DNA of 64,000 bases, from assembly GCF_016863635.1 (NCBI RefSeq), contig NZ_BOPG01000045.1, forward strand, positions 186,001 through 250,000. The letters are read 5' to 3'. Origin of the DNA: Virgisporangium aurantiacum. Lineage in GTDB: Bacteria > Actinomycetota > Actinomycetes > Mycobacteriales > Micromonosporaceae. How positions within the stretch are numbered: position 1 is the stretch's first letter; each line of letters begins with the position of its first letter. The position numbers were made by a program, and so were the translations under genes. Below are positions 50,035 through 57,273 of the stretch, piece by piece. The notes under the pieces are model-generated. The model ran no database searches. It saw only the letters and a program-made list of their open reading frames with translations, and was not told where the DNA came from.

Positions 50035-50849
50035 GACAGCACCTTCCTTTCCAGAACACGCAGGAGCCCGTCGGAGGCGAAGCCGAACAGGCCGTACACC
50101 ACCAGACCCACCAGGATCACCTCGGTCTGCGCGTAGTTCTGCGCCTGGAACATCAGGTAACCGATGCCGCTCGTGGCGTTGATCTGTTCGAGGACCACGA
50201 GCGACAGCCACGATCCGGTGACCGCCAGCCGCAGCCCGACGAAGACGCTCGGCAGCGCGCCGGGGAGCACGACCGTGCCGATGAACTGCCACCGTCGCAA
50301 GTGGACGGTCTCGGCCAGCTCCACGTACCGGCTGTCGATCCCGGTCAGCCCGGAGTACGTCTGGATGTACATGATGATGGCCACGACGATCGCGATGATG
50401 GCCACCTTGAACGTCTCGCCGATGCCGAGCCACAGGATCATCAACGGGATCAGGCCGAGCGTCGGCACCGAGCGCTGCACCTGCATCCAGCCGTCGACGA
50501 CGGCCTCGCCCACCCGGTTCAACCCGGCGACGAGCGCCAGCGCGATTCCCGCCGCGGTGCCGATGGCGAATCCCAGCCCGGCCCGTTGCAGCGACACGGC
50601 CAGGCTGCTCTGCAGGGTGCCGCGTTCGATCAGGTCGACGGCGGACGTCCACACGGCACCGGGTGTCGGCAGGATGCGGGGGTCGAGCAGCCCGGCCGCC
50701 GACGCCGTCCACCACACCGCGAGGACCACGAGCGGGCCGAGCACGCGTCCGTAGGGGATGGACCGGCCGGGGCCGAGCCGGGACCGCTTCGGCGGCCCGA
50801 CGTTCGTCGGCGCGACCGGCGCGATCTTCTTCAGGTCGACAATGGTCAT
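50010..50849 (-). CDS. ABC transporter permease (SsuC type)
   Basis: 279 residues with six or seven helices. The binding-protein-dependent transport (EAA) motif lies around ELAETVHLRRWQFIGTVVLPGALPSVFVGLRLAVTGSW (about 175-212). The family marker LPTPGAVWTSAVDLIERGTLQSSLAVSLQRAGLGFAIGT is at about 61-99. It is a typical inner-membrane subunit of aliphatic sulfonate, taurine or nitrate importers. It lies two bases downstream of the binding-protein gene. Confidence 0.95.
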
Positions 50850-50851
50850 CG

Positions 50852-51910
50852 CTACTCCCGGTATCCCGCGGGGGCGGCCTCGGAGGCGATCTTCTCGAAC
50901 CGCCGGTCGAACAGGTCCGTCGCCTTGATCTTCGGCACGTATCCGCCGTCGGCCAGCAGGTCGGCGGTCTCCTGTTCCCAGGCGATCGCCTTGTCCCAAC
51001 CGGTCGGGAAGACCGGCTTCGGTGACGCGGCCAGGATGCGTTGACCGTCGGTCGTGGTCACCTGCTGGTCCTTGACGAAGTAGACGTCGATGTAGGCGGA
51101 CTGGTTCTCCCAGCCCCACACCGCGCCCTGCACCCAGAACGGGATGAAGCTGCGCACGGCGGCGGCCTTCTTCGGGTCGGCCAGCACCGCGCCCGGCGCC
51201 CACAGCACCGACAGGTAGTCGACCGCGTTGATGTCGACCGCCTTGGCGCCGTCGCGGCCGAACTGGCTGATGTACTTGGTGAGGCTCGGTTCGCCGAGCG
51301 GCGCGGCGTCGACCTGCTTGCTCTGCAACGCGGTGAAGAACTGGTTGCTGGTCAACGGGACCAGCGTCACGTCGCTGTTCTTCAGCCCGAGTTCCTTGAT
51401 GGTGCGCAGCACCACGACGCCCTGCGCCTGGCCCTGCGAGAAGGCGATCTTCTTGCCCTTGATGTCGGCGAGCGAGTTGATTCCCGAACCGGGGATCGTC
51501 GCCAGCTTGTAGATCGGGATGGGGACGCTCTGCACCGCGACGATCTTCGCGTCGACGTTGATGGCGCGGGCCTGGATCGGCGGGATGCCCGCGTTGTTGG
51601 CGATGTCGATCGACTTGGCCCGGAAGCCCTGGATGATGTCGGGGCCGGCGCCCAGGTTGATCCACTCCTTGACCTGGAACGGAAGCTTGCCGATCAGGCC
51701 GGATCCCTCGAGTTGCTTCTGGGTCGTCCGGATCGAGATCGACAGCGCCGTCGCCGGGTCGACCTCGGTGGGCAGGGGAGCGTCGTTCTCGAGCCCGCCG
51801 GCGTCGGCCTCCGCGCAGGCGCCGAGCCCGATCGCCGCGGCGCCGAGGCCGAGCGAGGCGAGTAACGTGCGCCGGCGCAGGACCGGTGCGGGTGTCGATG
51901 GTCGGTACAC
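50852..51910 (-). CDS. Sulfonate-type ABC transporter substrate-binding lipoprotein (SsuA-like)
   Basis: 352 residues. The N-terminal lipoprotein signal RRRTLLASLGLGAAAIGLGAC puts the lipidated cysteine at 32; the RRR before the hydrophobic core could allow twin-arginine export. The mature part follows the SsuA/NrtA pattern: WINLGAGPDIIQGFRAKSIDIANNAGIPPIQA, SLADIKGKKIAFSQGQAQGVVVLRTIKELGLKNSDVTLVPL, FFTALQSKQVDAAPLGEP. The GTG start has AGGAG about five bases upstream. It is the first structural gene of the operon and follows the cysteine-rich leader ORF. Confidence 0.95.
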   Translation of the reverse strand: MYRPSTPAPVLRRRTLLASLGLGAAAIGLGACAEADAGGLENDAPLPTEVDPATALSISIRTTQKQLEGSGLIGKLPFQVKEWINLGAGPDIIQGFRAKSIDIANNAGIPPIQARAINVDAKIVAVQSVPIPIYKLATIPGSGINSLADIKGKKIAFSQGQAQGVVVLRTIKELGLKNSDVTLVPLTSNQFFTALQSKQVDAAPLGEPSLTKYISQFGRDGAKAVDINAVDYLSVLWAPGAVLADPKKAAAVRSFIPFWVQGAVWGWENQSAYIDVYFVKDQQVTTTDGQRILAASPKPVFPTGWDKAIAWEQETADLLADGGYVPKIKATDLFDRRFEKIASEAAPAGYRE

Positions 51911-52025
51911 AATGACTCCTGACGTACGTGGGCAGGCTGCGTCGGCGTGCCCGCGGCGACAGTGCTGCGGACACGCGACGGCATCGGCACGTGACGAATG
52001 AATGTCCTCAGTGGACGGAGAGATG

Positions 52026-52054
52026 ACCGGTGACCGCGGGGGAGTGCGGCCGGT
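52026..52054 (-). promoter_or_regulatory. Stem-loop between leader ORF and SsuA-like gene (candidate attenuator)
   Basis: Arms ACCGG (52026-52030) plus CCGC (52034-52037) pair with GCGG (52046-52049) plus CCGGT (52050-52054), beginning three bases after the leader stop codon on the minus strand. A ribosome stalled at the terminal Cys codons would overlap this hairpin, so it could switch transcription or translation of the operon. Confidence 0.5.
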
Positions 52055-52057
52055 TCC

Positions 52058-52129
52058 TCAACAGGTGCAGCTACAGACCCGCTGGAAGTCGAGGAAGCGG
52101 CGCCGGATGAGGCGCTGGCTCCGATACAT
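52058..52129 (-). CDS. Cysteine-rich leader peptide of the sulfonate operon
   Basis: A 23-codon ORF (ATG 52129, TGA 52058-52060), too short for usual gene calls, starting MYRSQRLIRRR and ending FQRVCSCTC then stop. Three of the last five codons are Cys (TGT, TGC, TGT). It lies 147 bases before the SsuA-like start. Polycysteine leader ORFs upstream of sulfur genes act as cysteine-responsive attenuators in mycobacteria: when Cys-tRNA is scarce the ribosome pauses and downstream expression rises. The position, Cys-end and following hairpin fit that model here. No ribosome site is obvious. Confidence 0.7.
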   Translation of the reverse strand: MYRSQRLIRRRFLDFQRVCSCTC

Positions 52130-52192
52130 GGCGCTGAATCTACCGTCGGTGATCCGATCGGAACAGACAGGTATGACGCACGTCACCAATTA

Positions 52193-52204
52193 AACCTATA
52201 GGTT
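52193..52204. promoter_or_regulatory. AACCTATAGGTT palindrome in divergent sulfur-gene promoter
   Basis: A perfect 12-bp palindrome in an AT-rich island (52185-52215), 64 bases upstream of the leader ORF and about 97 bases upstream of the divergent PPOX gene. A second half-site (AGATAGGT) lies nearby at 52205-52212. It is a plausible operator for a sulfur or cysteine regulator (CymR-like Rrf2 proteins bind similar ATAGG-type palindromes); the regulator itself is not in the window. Confidence 0.5.
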
Positions 52205-52300
52205 AGATAGGTAATGACCGGAACGCCGTAGTGCCGCGACGACCGCCGTCCGCCGTGCGAGGATGAGTCGTGGATCAGTACGTCAGAAAGGCAGCCGACC

Positions 52301-52693
52301 GTGTCCGTTGAAGTTCCCCAGAGTCACCTCGATCTTCTCGAGCGCCCGCTGTTCGCGCACCTGGCGACGGTCCGGCCCGACGGCTCGCCGCAGACCCAGG
52401 TGATGTGGTTCCGCTGGAGCGGCGACCGGGTCCAGATGACGCACACGAAGACCCGGCAGAAGTACCGCAACTTCCAGAAGGAGCCGCGCCTCGCCCTGTC
52501 GATCGCCGACCCCGACAACCCGTACCGGTTCCTGGAGATCCGCGGCGTCGTCGAGCGGATCGACGACGACGACGCGCAGGCGTCGTTCTACCAGGGGCTG
52601 CAGGAGCGGTACGGCAAGAGCTACCCGATCCCCGACGCCGCCGTCCGCGTGATCCTGAACATCCGGCCGGAGAAGTTCGTCGCGCACGGATGA
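52301..52693 (+). CDS. PPOX-class F420-dependent enzyme / pyridoxamine oxidase-like protein
   Basis: 130 residues, a split-barrel flavin/F420-binding fold as in Mycobacterium Rv1155. The motif LFAHLATVRPDGSPQTQVMWFRWSGDRVQMTHTKTRQKYRNFQKEPRLALSIADPDNPYRFLEIRG covers most of the domain. The GTG start has GAAAGG upstream. It is followed 22 bases later by an LLM-class gene, often F420-dependent, so both probably use coenzyme F420. It is divergent from the sulfur leader. Confidence 0.93.
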   Translation: MSVEVPQSHLDLLERPLFAHLATVRPDGSPQTQVMWFRWSGDRVQMTHTKTRQKYRNFQKEPRLALSIADPDNPYRFLEIRGVVERIDDDDAQASFYQGLQERYGKSYPIPDAAVRVILNIRPEKFVAHG

Positions 52694-52715
52694 TCAGGGC
52701 GGCTATCGTCGCCGG

Positions 52716-53546
52716 ATGAGATTCGGGTTGTACGGACTGCACCGCGACCGCAACGTCGACCCCGGCGTCCTGGCCCGCCGGGCCACCCTGGCCGAAGACG
52801 CCGGCTTCGAGTCGATCTGGGTGGGTGACCACATCGCCCTCCCGATCGGCGAGGGCAACCCGCCCCGGCTGGAGGCCGTCACCGCGCTGACCTACCTGTC
52901 GGCGGTCACCAGCCGGGTACGCCTCGGCGCCGGCCTGGTGGTCCTTCCGCAGCGCCAGCCGGTGCTGCTGGCCAAGCAGCTCACCTCGCTCGACGTGCTG
53001 TCCGGTGGCCGGCTGACGGTCGCGGTCGGCGCCGGGTACGTCGAGCCGGAACTGAACGCGATGGGTGTGCAACTGGCCGAGCGCGGTGCCCGCACCGACG
53101 AGTACCTGGCCGTGATGCGCGCGCTGTGGGCCGCCGAGACGTCGTACACCGGTCGCTTCGTCTCCTACGAAGGCGTCGCGCAGTACCCGTCGCCGGTCCA
53201 GCGTCCGCACCCGCCGATCGTGATCGGTGGCCACTCGGCCGCCGCGTTCCGCCGGGCCGTCCGGCACGGGAACGGTTGGTACGGCTGGGGTCTGAGCGTC
53301 GACGAGACCCGGGAGACGCTGCGCGCGCTGAACGAGACCGCCGGCCGCGAGGAGCGGCCCGCCGGCCTCGGCGAGCTGGAGATCAGCATGACGCCGCCCA
53401 CCCCGCCCGACCTCGACACCGCCCGCCGGTACGCCGACGCGGGGGTGCACCGCCTCATCATCGAGCTGGAGGGGCTCGACGACGACAAGGTCGACGGCCT
53501 GATCGCCTCCGTCGGTGAGACACTCGTCGGGCAGGTGTCCACATAG
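52716..53546 (+). CDS. LLM-class F420-dependent oxidoreductase
   Basis: 276 residues, a luciferase-like TIM barrel of the Rv2161c/TIGR03619-like kind. It opens MRFGLYGLHRDRNVDPGVLARRATLAEDAGFESIWVGDHIALP and contains SRVRLGAGLVVLPQRQPVLLAKQLTSLDVLSGGRLTVAVGAGYVEPELNAMG, all typical, then HPPIVIGGHSAAAFRRAVRHGNGW. It uses F420 or FMN to oxidise or reduce an unknown substrate. It is likely in one transcript with the PPOX gene 22 bases upstream. Confidence 0.92.
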   Translation: MRFGLYGLHRDRNVDPGVLARRATLAEDAGFESIWVGDHIALPIGEGNPPRLEAVTALTYLSAVTSRVRLGAGLVVLPQRQPVLLAKQLTSLDVLSGGRLTVAVGAGYVEPELNAMGVQLAERGARTDEYLAVMRALWAAETSYTGRFVSYEGVAQYPSPVQRPHPPIVIGGHSAAAFRRAVRHGNGWYGWGLSVDETRETLRALNETAGREERPAGLGELEISMTPPTPPDLDTARRYADAGVHRLIIELEGLDDDKVDGLIASVGETLVGQVST

Positions 53547-53573
53547 GACGCCAGGACACCGGGACGCGGGACG

Positions 53574-54533
53574 CTAGGACGCCCGGCGTCTGATCCGCAG
53601 CACCACCAGCGTCAGCAGGATCGCGGCCAGCCCGGCGTAGAAGACCGTCTCGACGAGCTGGAACGTCCAGAACCGTTCGATGGGCTGGTAGACGACCCAC
53701 TTCCGGTACCCGTGGTCGTGGAGGTAGAGGGTGGGATCGGTGGCACCCTCGCGCGCCTTCCCCTCGACGATGACGGCGGCGAGCCCGTCGATCCGCCTGC
53801 CGCTCGCGTCGACGAAGCCCTCGTTCAGGATCATGTCGCGGTTGTTGCCCGTGCCCTGGACGACGTCGCCGGAGCCGGGCGCGATCGCGTCGACGCGGGT
53901 GACCGGGAACAGGTGCGGCCGGATCCACCCCGCGACGGTGAAGCGCACGGCGACGAACACGACGAACGCCGTCGCGGCCGCCGGCAGGCTGCGCCCGAGC
54001 AGCCCGCCGGCGGCGGTGCCCACCGCGAAGGCGAACAGCGCGTAGGCCACGGGCGCGACGCCGGTCAGGTCGAACCCGGTGATGTCGAACCCGCCCAGCA
54101 GGTCCAGCGGCTGCCGGTACCAGCCGACCACAGTGGACAGTCCCGCGGCGAGCCCGGCGGTCAACGCGCCGAGCGCCGCGATCTTGGCGATCAGCCACCG
54201 GGTGCGGGGAATCGCCTGTGTCCACGCGAGCTGCCACGTACCGGACTCCAGTTCGCGGGCCAGCAGCGGCGCGCCGAGGAAACCGCCGATCGCGAACGGC
54301 GCGAAGTTGAGCAGGATCAGCAGGGTGGTGCTGTAGCCGAAGTCCTGTTGCAGACGGCTGAGCGCGGCCCGGCAGGACTGGTCGGCCGCGTGCGTCGAGC
54401 AGAATTCCGTGCCGCGCGGGAACAGGTCGTGCATCGGCTGGCCGAGCACGAGCAGGCAGGCGGCGATGACCGCGACGAAGGCGCCGAGGGCGAGGGCCTC
54501 CGCGCGGTGCTGCCGCCAGATCAGCCACGTCAC
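53574..54533 (-). CDS. ABC-2 type permease
   Basis: 319 residues with about six helices and an external loop between helices 1 and 2 containing two cysteines (FCSTHAADQSC). It opens MTWLIWRQHRAEALALGAF, a form common in the permease partner of YtrB-like ATPases. LLARELESGTWQLAWTQAIPRTRWLIAK is the cytoplasmic coupling segment. GTG 54533 overlaps the ATPase stop. It is third gene of the GntR operon. Confidence 0.9.
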   Translation of the reverse strand: MTWLIWRQHRAEALALGAFVAVIAACLLVLGQPMHDLFPRGTEFCSTHAADQSCRAALSRLQQDFGYSTTLLILLNFAPFAIGGFLGAPLLARELESGTWQLAWTQAIPRTRWLIAKIAALGALTAGLAAGLSTVVGWYRQPLDLLGGFDITGFDLTGVAPVAYALFAFAVGTAAGGLLGRSLPAAATAFVVFVAVRFTVAGWIRPHLFPVTRVDAIAPGSGDVVQGTGNNRDMILNEGFVDASGRRIDGLAAVIVEGKAREGATDPTLYLHDHGYRKWVVYQPIERFWTFQLVETVFYAGLAAILLTLVVLRIRRRAS

Positions 54534-55399
54534 GCCGCCACCTCCAGATCTTCGGGACGGCGCAGGTAGGCCAGGATCAGCTCCTCCAGCCCGACGGAAC
54601 TGGCCTGCCAGCCGGGCAGGAGCGGGGCCTCCATGTCGCGCACCAGCAGGGTGGTGTGCCGGTCGCTGTGCGTCGCCTGGATGACGGACGCCGACCTCCG
54701 CGCGTCCGCGTCGACCCGCGGGCCCACCAGGACGCGGTGTTCGGCCCGCAGCGCCTCGATCTCACCGGCGACGGCGACCCGCCCGTGGTTGAGCACGACG
54801 AGGTGGTCGCAGACGAGTTCGAGTTCGTGGACGGCGTGCGACGAGAACAGCACGGTGAGGTCGCCGTCGGCGACCGCGCCCATGAGCATCTGCTGGAACT
54901 CGTGCCGTGCCAACGGATCCAGGCTGGCGAGCGGCTCGTCGAGCACCAGCAGGTCGGGTCGTTTCGCCAACGCCAGCGCCAGCGCGACCTGGGACTGCTG
55001 CCCGCCGGACAGCGCGCCGGCCCGGCGGTCCAGCGGGATGCCGAGGTGCGTCAGGCGCTTCGCCGCGAGGTCATGGTCGAAGCGGACGTTGGACGAGCGG
55101 CCGAAGCGCAGCAGGTCGGCGACCGTGAAGTGGCGGTACAGCGGGTGGTCCTGGGCGAGGAAACCGATCCGGCTGAGTGCCCGCACGCTGTTGGTCGTCG
55201 GTGACTCGCCGAACACCTCGACCGACCCCGACGTCGGGGTCAGCAGCCCGACCGACAACCGCAGCAGCGTCGTCTTTCCGGCGCCGTTCGGGCCGACCAG
55301 CGCGGTCACCGAACCGGCCGGCAGGTCCAGGGTGCAGTCGCGCAGGGCCCAGGACCGGCGGTAGCGCTTGGTGAGTTCCGTGGTGCGCAGGGCCGTCAT
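54530..55399 (-). CDS. ABC transporter ATP-binding protein (YtrB-like)
   Basis: 289 residues. Walker A is GPNGAGKTT, the signature is LSGGQQSQVALALAL (Gln-rich variant), Walker B is LLVLDEPLASLDPLA, and the switch His is in FSSHAVHEL. After the ATPase comes a C-terminal domain of about 70 residues seen in antibiotic-export ATPases. GAGGAAG precedes ATG 55399, and the start overlaps the GntR stop by ATGA. Together with the permease it forms a probable cell-envelope stress exporter. Confidence 0.94.
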   Translation of the reverse strand: MTALRTTELTKRYRRSWALRDCTLDLPAGSVTALVGPNGAGKTTLLRLSVGLLTPTSGSVEVFGESPTTNSVRALSRIGFLAQDHPLYRHFTVADLLRFGRSSNVRFDHDLAAKRLTHLGIPLDRRAGALSGGQQSQVALALALAKRPDLLVLDEPLASLDPLARHEFQQMLMGAVADGDLTVLFSSHAVHELELVCDHLVVLNHGRVAVAGEIEALRAEHRVLVGPRVDADARRSASVIQATHSDRHTTLLVRDMEAPLLPGWQASSVGLEELILAYLRRPEDLEVAA

Positions 55400-55785
55400 G
55401 CCGTCTTCCTCAGTTGAACGTGGACGGTGGACATGAGCGCCTCGACCGCCTGCTCGTCGAGCCCCGCGGCGTACGCGCGGCGCAGCCACGTCTCCAGGCC
55501 GCGACGCAGCGAGGTGTAGGTCGCCGGAGACATGACGCCCGGCGGCACGTCGTTGACGAACGTGCCGTGCCCCGGCCGGCCGGTGACGAGGTCCTCCTGC
55601 TCCAGCTGCCGGTACGCCTTGGCGACCGTGTTCGGGTTGATGGCCAGCGCCTCGACGACCTCACGGATCAGCGGCAGCCGGTCACCGGGTCGCAGGAAGC
55701 CCAGCAGCACCGCCTGCCGCACCTGCTGAACCAGCTGCAGGTACGGCGGCACCCCGGAATCCGGTTCGAGCCGGAAATGAAACAT
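55396..55785 (-). CDS. YtrA-subfamily GntR regulator
   Basis: 129 residues, only the winged helix-turn-helix plus a short dimerisation tail, as in YtrA repressors of ABC operons. The GntR pattern PPYLQLVQQVRQAVLLGFLRPGDRLPLIREVVEALAINPNTVAKAYRQLEQEDLVTGRPGHGTFV is complete (VKAYRQLE-like NTVAKAYRQLE). The ORF leads the operon with ATPase and permease, and probably represses it through the nested palindrome just upstream. Confidence 0.94.
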   Translation of the reverse strand: MFHFRLEPDSGVPPYLQLVQQVRQAVLLGFLRPGDRLPLIREVVEALAINPNTVAKAYRQLEQEDLVTGRPGHGTFVNDVPPGVMSPATYTSLRRGLETWLRRAYAAGLDEQAVEALMSTVHVQLRKTA

Positions 55786-55795
55786 CGCCCGCCCT

Positions 55796-55833
55796 CTCGC
55801 TTTACTAGTCGCGTAGTAAAGCAGTAAAGCGAG
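55796..55833. promoter_or_regulatory. Nested GntR operator upstream of the YtrA-type operon
   Basis: CTCGCTTTACT (55796-55806) and AGTAAAGCGAG (55823-55833) form a perfect outer inverted repeat; TTTACTA (55801-55807) and TAGTAAA (55814-55820) form a perfect inner one. AGTAAAGC is also repeated in tandem (55815-55822, 55823-55830). Spacing allows two alternative dimers. It starts 11 bases upstream of the start codon. Confidence 0.75.
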
Positions 55834-55910
55834 GAACCGTCAAAGGCGGGCCCGGCTAGTACTGCTACGGCGGTTCGCTACTTCGGCCGGGGTCGGGTCG
55901 TTGGCTGGGT

Positions 55911-57092
55911 GTGGTGACGGTTGAGCAGGTTCGGTTGTGGGATGAGCGGTTCGAGGAGTTCTTTCTCGGGTTCTCGCATCGGTTCCGGCGGGTGGAGACG
56001 CGGTGGCAGGCGCGGAAGTACCTGCGCGGGTTGATGGCCCCGTTGGAGCGGCGTAACGGCTGGACCCTGGCCGAGCAGGCCGGCGACGGCACTCCGGATT
56101 CGATGCAGGCGTTGTTGTGCAGTCCGTGTTTCGACCGGGACGCGGTCCGCGATGATGTGCGGGCGCAGGTCGTGGAGGCGATCGGGGATCCGGCTGGGGT
56201 GCTGGTCGGTGACGAGACCGGGTTCGTCAAGAAGGGCAAGGGCTCGGCCGGGGTTCAGCGGCAGTACACCGGGACGACTGGGAAGATCGACAATTGTCAG
56301 ATCGGGGTTTTCCTGGCCTACCACACCCCGACCGGGCGGGCGCTGATCGACCGTGAGTTGTACCTGCCCCAGTCCTGGATCGGCGACCCGGACCGCTGCC
56401 GGCGTGCGCACGTGCCCGAGCAGGTCGGCTTCGCCACCAAGCCGCAGCAGGCGCAGACCATGCTGGCCCGCGCGATCGAGGCGGGGGTGCCGTTCGCGTG
56501 GTTCACCGCCGACGAGGCCTACGGGCAGAACCGGCAGCTACGGGAGTGGTGCGAGCAGCAGGACGTCGCGTATGTGATGGCCACCCGCACCGACCACGAG
56601 GTGCCCTCCGGCCTGCACACGTCGACCCGCGTCGACCAGCTCATCGCCAAGGTCAGACCCGGGGCGTGGCGACGGATGTCCTGCGGCGACGGCGCGCACG
56701 GCCCCCGCGTCTACGACTGGGTGTCCACCCCAATCCGGACACCAGCGACAGCACCGTTCCCGCACCGGCGGCGCGGCTGGGTCCTGGCCCGTCGCAACAT
56801 CACCACCGGCGAACTGGCCTACTACGTGTGTTTCGGGCCGCGCGGCACCCGGCTACGCACCCTCGCGCGGACCGCAGGTGCGCGGTGGGCGGTCGAAGAG
56901 TCGTTCCAGACCGCGAAGAACGAGGTCGGCCTCGACCAGTACCAGGCCCGCCGCTACGACGCCTGGTACGCCCACATCACCCTGGCCATGGCCGCCGCCG
57001 CGTTCCTGACCGTCATCCGCGCCACCGAAGCCGCAAATGAAGCCGCAAATGAAGCCGCAAAGGGGGCACCAGCGGCAACACAGACAGCCTGA
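55911..57092 (+). CDS. IS701-family DDE transposase (frame ends early)
   Basis: 393 residues. The RNase H-like core has Asp101 (VLVGDETGFVKKG), Asp201 (WFTADEAYGQN) and Glu329/330 (WAVEESFQTAKNEVGLDQYQAR), the IS701 DDE set. The start is GTG 55911 or 55914. After AAFLTVIRATE comes a 12-base unit, GAAGCCGCAAAT, present three times (third copy varied), and a run of five G (57062-57066). The frame then ends at 57092. The normal C-terminus continues in the -1 frame to 57268, so the product here is truncated unless ribosomes slip. Confidence 0.93.
   Translation: MVTVEQVRLWDERFEEFFLGFSHRFRRVETRWQARKYLRGLMAPLERRNGWTLAEQAGDGTPDSMQALLCSPCFDRDAVRDDVRAQVVEAIGDPAGVLVGDETGFVKKGKGSAGVQRQYTGTTGKIDNCQIGVFLAYHTPTGRALIDRELYLPQSWIGDPDRCRRAHVPEQVGFATKPQQAQTMLARAIEAGVPFAWFTADEAYGQNRQLREWCEQQDVAYVMATRTDHEVPSGLHTSTRVDQLIAKVRPGAWRRMSCGDGAHGPRVYDWVSTPIRTPATAPFPHRRRGWVLARRNITTGELAYYVCFGPRGTRLRTLARTAGARWAVEESFQTAKNEVGLDQYQARRYDAWYAHITLAMAAAAFLTVIRATEAANEAANEAAKGAPAATQTA
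57027..57062 (+). repeat. Triplicated 12-base unit in the transposase gene
   Basis: GAAGCCGCAAAT, GAAGCCGCAAAT, GAAGCCGCAAAG in tandem, encoding EAAN-EAAN-EAAK. It lies just before the G-run where the frame shifts, as if replication slippage expanded it. Confidence 0.7.
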
Positions 57093-57268
57093 CCCCGTTG
57101 ACCGCCAACGAAATCAGACGCCTATTCGCCACGCTGATCCTGACCATCCGGCACACCATCGACCACATCCTGGCCTGGTCGGACTTCCGCCGACTCTGCT
57201 GCCGACGAGCCCGCCACTCCCACTACCGCAAACGACTCGAACGCCTCGAAAGATACGAACCGCCGTAG
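57065..57268 (+). pseudogene. Frameshifted C-terminal part of the IS701 transposase
   Basis: 67 codons in the -1 frame relative to the transposase, starting GTSGNTDSLTPLTANEIRRL and ending KRLERLERYEPP, stop TAG at 57266-57268 next to the right terminal repeat. This NEIRRLF...IDHILAWSDFRRxxxxRARxSHYRxR ending is what IS701 transposases usually carry. One extra G in the run at 57062-57066, or a -1 slip on it, would join it to the main frame. Confidence 0.75.
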
Positions 57269-57273
57269 CAGTA

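Noticed and set aside
52002..52193. 63-codon plus-strand ORF upstream of the PPOX gene
   Set aside because: It is antisense to the cysteine-rich leader and its Arg-rich composition is a by-product; there is no ribosome site.
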